Assembly (NCBI GenBank): GCA_010015655.1
Contig: ML976735.1
Location: 119,584-140,115 of the forward strand
DNA: 20,532 bases
Source of the DNA: Bimuria novae-zelandiae CBS 107.79
Lineage: Eukaryota > Ascomycota > Dothideomycetes > Pleosporales > Didymosphaeriaceae
Direction of reading: 5' to 3'
How positions within the stretch are numbered: position 1 is the first letter of the stretch; every line of letters starts with the position of its first letter. The position numbers and the translations under genes were made by a program. The notes beneath the pieces are model-generated. The model was given only the letters and a program-made list of their open reading frames with translations, made no database searches and was not told the DNA's origin. This document shows positions 17,695 to 20,532 of this stretch, piece after piece.

Positions 17695-20532
17695 TCAAGT
17701 GTCCTTCTCCATCTTAAGAACCTTTGAACGAATATCTACCAAGTGTAGTTGCTGTACGAATTCGATATGCTTCTGTCGAGGAAGGATCTTCGTCATGCCG
17801 TCGGCTGGCATCTGGTTTGTGGACTTCCATTGGACGTGGAGGCGATTCTCCTCGACCTCCTGGCGGATCCAGTTCTGATGGATATCGACGTGTTTAAGCT
17901 TGGTGCTAAGCTTGTCCATTTCTTTTGTGACTATACCCACCGTCTGTTGGTTGTCACACCAGATAATAGGCGTTTGGTTGAGCCTCAAAGAGAGTCCTTT
18001 GAATAGGCGGCACCACTCCTCCATCTCTGATCCAGCAAGTGATAGAGCGAGCAGCTCTGCTTCAGTCGTCGATTTTGTGACAGTGCGTTGCAGTGTTGAC
18101 TTCCAGTCGACAGTCATGCCAAATAGCTGAAAGACGTATCCTTGAGAGCTTCGGCGCGTCTCAATATCGTCAGCAAAGGCAGCATCAGATGCCCCAAAGA
18201 AGATCGGATCGCGGTAGTCCTGCAGTGTTGTAAGGTACTCCTGAATCACCGTTTCATCAACAGCTTGCGCTTGCAGAGCTCGATATTTCGTCTCAAGGAT
18301 GTGACGCCACACCCTTCGAATAGATTCAACGTGTGCTTGACCAGGATTAGTCAAATGTGAAGCGTGGATGACGTGAGCGCGAGCCAGATCAGGTCGGGTA
18401 TACTGAGTCAGGTAGGCAAGATAGCCTACAAGCTCTTGATAGGTCTTCGTCCGAGCTTCGTTCGGTTCCTCAAGAGATTGTTCCAGGTAGTTTACCAGCA
18501 TAGGCACCTCTGAAGGGCGGCCAGTAGAAATGATGTTGTACTTGGCAGCAACCTTGTCAATGTAGGCGTCCTGTACTAAGTGAATCGTGCGTGCGTTAGT
18601 GTCTCGAACAACGCGTATGCCCAAGAACCACTTAAGTTCTCCGAGGCATTTTAGGCTGTAATACTCATCAAGCTTCTTCTCGAACTCTCGGTGTAGATTT
18701 CTGTTTGATAGGTGGAAAGCCATGACGATATCGTCAACGTAGACGAATATGATTAACCAGCTGTTGACGTAGACACATGGAAATCCTGGTATAGGCGTCA
18801 AGCCTAGAGACTTCAGTGTCCCTCTCAGGTCCTTGTACCATAGTAGCGGTGATTCCTTCAGTCCGTACAAGGCTCTCAGCACCTGTAGTAGCTCTCCATC
18901 CTTTTTGAAGCCATCTGGTGTCTGAGCGTAGAGCTTCCGATTGAGTATAGTGTTCAGAAACGCGTTTGGTACGTCGTACTGAAGTAGCTCCAATCCAAAT
19001 TGATTGGCTATTACAATAAGAGCTCGAAATGTTCGGGCAGCTAGTGTAGCTGCATATGTGTCTCCGTATGGCTGTTGTAGGTCGCCGCGGACGACGAGTC
19101 GTGCCTTGAATCGATAGAGGTAGCCGTCCTCGTCAAACTTGTATGTGAATACCCACATCAGGGGTAGCACCTCTGCATCAGCAGTCTCTGCTGTTTGTGT
19201 CGTCTTGGCGAAGCAGCCTTTGCCCCAGATCTCGCGATACTCTTTTTGTGCAGCCTGTCGAAACTGCTCTCCAAATTGATGATGATCTAGCTCTCGATAT
19301 GATCGCGGAGCTCTTGGAACCTGGGTGCGATGTATTTTCGTTGTCGGCTTAGCTTTTAAGGTAGTTGAAAAAGCCTTGAGGTAGTCGCCAACTGATCTTC
19401 CGTACGAGACGGCGTGGGAATGCCATTTCTCTGGTCCCTGGAGATCAGCGTTTCGACGTGTGCGTCGTGAGCCTTCAATAATATTCTCCGTGCTGAAATT
19501 AAGGTTTCGACGTCTTGGAGCGTTGTTCTTATGTCGATCAGGTATGTAGCCTTCGAGCTGGGTAGCTGACAGTTCCTGTTGGTCTGATGGACCTGGCGTT
19601 GACTGTTCTGGAGTCAACAAGCCTCCGCCAGATTGTTCTAGTTGACTTGGCTCGATCTCCTCAGTATCCTCACCCCCCACCTGCAACTCAGAGGGCGCAG
19701 GTGCGTCTTGGGTTCGTTGTCGACGTTGTTGTCGAGTTGTCAAAAGATCTTCAATTGCTATATCGTCAGGTTCAAACTCCTCTGGAAATGCGAGAAGCTC
19801 GATGACCTCCTTAATCACTGATTCTCGAGCGTAGCCTTGCAGTCCTTCGTAGAACTTTGTAGGCTCAAAAACAACGTCTCGAGTGCGTATAACCTGGTCC
19901 TTCGTGGGTAGCCAGATCCTGAAAATGTTGGTAGAGTCGTAGCCAACGAGGTGGCCTATCAAAGCTCTCGATTCAAGCTTGTCCGCACGCTTCAGCGAGC
20001 GGTTAAGTACGTAGGCTCGACAACCTATCGGCTGCATGTGTTAAACCTTTAGTTGCACCCCCCAGATAATCTCGTACGGTGTCTTCCATTGTAGCGCTTC
20101 TGTAGGGGTCCGATTTAGCACATATGCTGCTGTTCGAATCAGCTCGTGAGTCAGAGACTTTGGTAGTCCTGCCTGAATCCTCATGGCTCTTGCTCGGATA
20201 ACAAGAAGTGATCCTGCTCGTTCTGCCAGTCCGTTCTGCTCCTCTGTATATTCTGCTCGTGGCTCGTATCGAATGCCAAGGTCCTTGCAAAGGTCCTCAA
20301 GTATGTTTGGCGATATGCCAAATCCTCGATCATTGTCAGTCTTGATAGCCGTCACGTCTTGAGCAAAGACGCGCTGTATCTTGCGTATATTCTGGATAAT
20401 CCATCTCTTCAAGAAAGGCTTTGATCGATTTGGGAAAGTAGAAACTTCATGCCACTTTGAGTATTGGTCAACTGAGTGACCAGCCCATCGATCGTCGTTC
20501 AAGCAGGCTTCTCCTTGCGGTACCAATTGAAT
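17695..20532 (-). CDS. copia pol: integrase, reverse transcriptase, RNase H (5' partial)
   Basis: One frame runs from the window edge to TGA 17695-17697, broken only by TAA at 20041-20043. Before that stop lies the integrase core: VDQYSKWHEV, second catalytic Asp in KTDNDRGF (20335-20337), catalytic Glu in NGLAERAG (20221-20223), then AAYVLNRTP. After it come the integrase C-terminal part (IGCRAYVLNRSLKRADK), a linker rich in Gln, Glu and Pro, the reverse transcriptase (LMWVFTYKFDEDGYLYRFKA; NAFLN; FVYVDDIVMAF with YVDD at 18730-18741) and RNase H (GASDAAFADD, STTEAELLAL, CDNQQTVGIV, then PADGMTKILPRQKH). The catalytic residues I can see are intact. Gag, protease and the first catalytic Asp lie beyond 20532. 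The internal stop separates integrase from reverse transcriptase; copy 1 has Asn (AAC) there. If it is real, this copy makes no full polyprotein unless the stop is read through. Confidence 0.88.

Larger units (their letters stand above)
14400..20532. repeat. Large imperfect inverted repeat formed by the two copia elements
   Basis: The pol region and 3' end of copy 1 (about 14400-17344, +) and of copy 2 (17650-20532, -) face each other across about 305 bp of LTR sequence. The last 45 bp of each arm are clearly similar by eye, and protein similarity runs through integrase, reverse transcriptase and RNase H. Confidence 0.75.
17437..20532 (-). mobile_element. Ty1/copia retrotransposon copy 2, nearly open, partial
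   Basis: On the minus strand the 3' end comprises pol, polypurine tract and LTR (17437-17649). The 14-base polypurine tract is identical to that of copy 1. It sits tail-to-tail with copy 1, inserted into its 3' LTR after ATATA (17432-17436), the predicted target duplication. The rest (integrase N-terminal part, protease, gag, 5' LTR) lies outside the window. It shows almost no RIP-type damage, so it is much younger than copy 1. Confidence 0.88.

Overview
The window looks like a piece of a filamentous ascomycete (Pezizomycotina) chromosome. Short 47-61 nt GT..AG introns with CTAAT/CTGAC-type branch sites, fungal-type membrane protein genes, pogo/Fot1, Tc1-mariner and Ty1/copia transposons, and long AT-rich tracts with the signature of repeat-induced point mutation (RIP: CpA to TpA on either strand, CpG largely spared) all agree. 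I cannot name the genus from sequence alone.

Layout: (1) 1-371 is unassigned flank. (2) 372-2945 is a whole pogo/Fot1-type DNA transposon with matching terminal inverted repeats and TA target duplication. RIP has riddled it with stops, and two solo LTRs (714-1150 and 1588-1693) sit inside it, each with a 5-bp target duplication. (3) 2948-9453 is a non-RIPped gene island with four protein genes: a broken RING-finger gene (-), a broken seven-helix membrane protein gene (-), a broken Cys-rich signal-anchor protein gene (+) and one apparently intact four-helix membrane protein gene (-). (4) 9454-12249 is the C-terminal two thirds of a RIPped Tc1/mariner (DDE_3-like) transposase on the minus strand, cut into four blocks by three more solo LTRs (9715-10100, 10245-10945, 11139-11599). 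Taking out each LTR plus one target duplication brings the transposase back into one reading frame. (5) 12250-17436 is a heavily RIPped Ty1/copia element (+) whose insertion split the mariner gene. (6) 17437-20532 is a second, nearly open Ty1/copia element (-) inserted tail-to-tail into the 3' LTR of the first; it runs off the window edge.

The biology is mostly transposon archaeology: at least eight transposition events in about 20 kb, with an old RIPped layer and a young layer that is almost untouched. The gene island shows its own decay: three of four genes carry net -1 frameshifts and/or nonsense codons, and I cannot tell from this sequence alone whether that is real pseudogenization or base-level assembly error. 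I found no CRISPR array, tRNA, rRNA or convincing new cellular system. All translations and junctions were read by hand and no database was searched.
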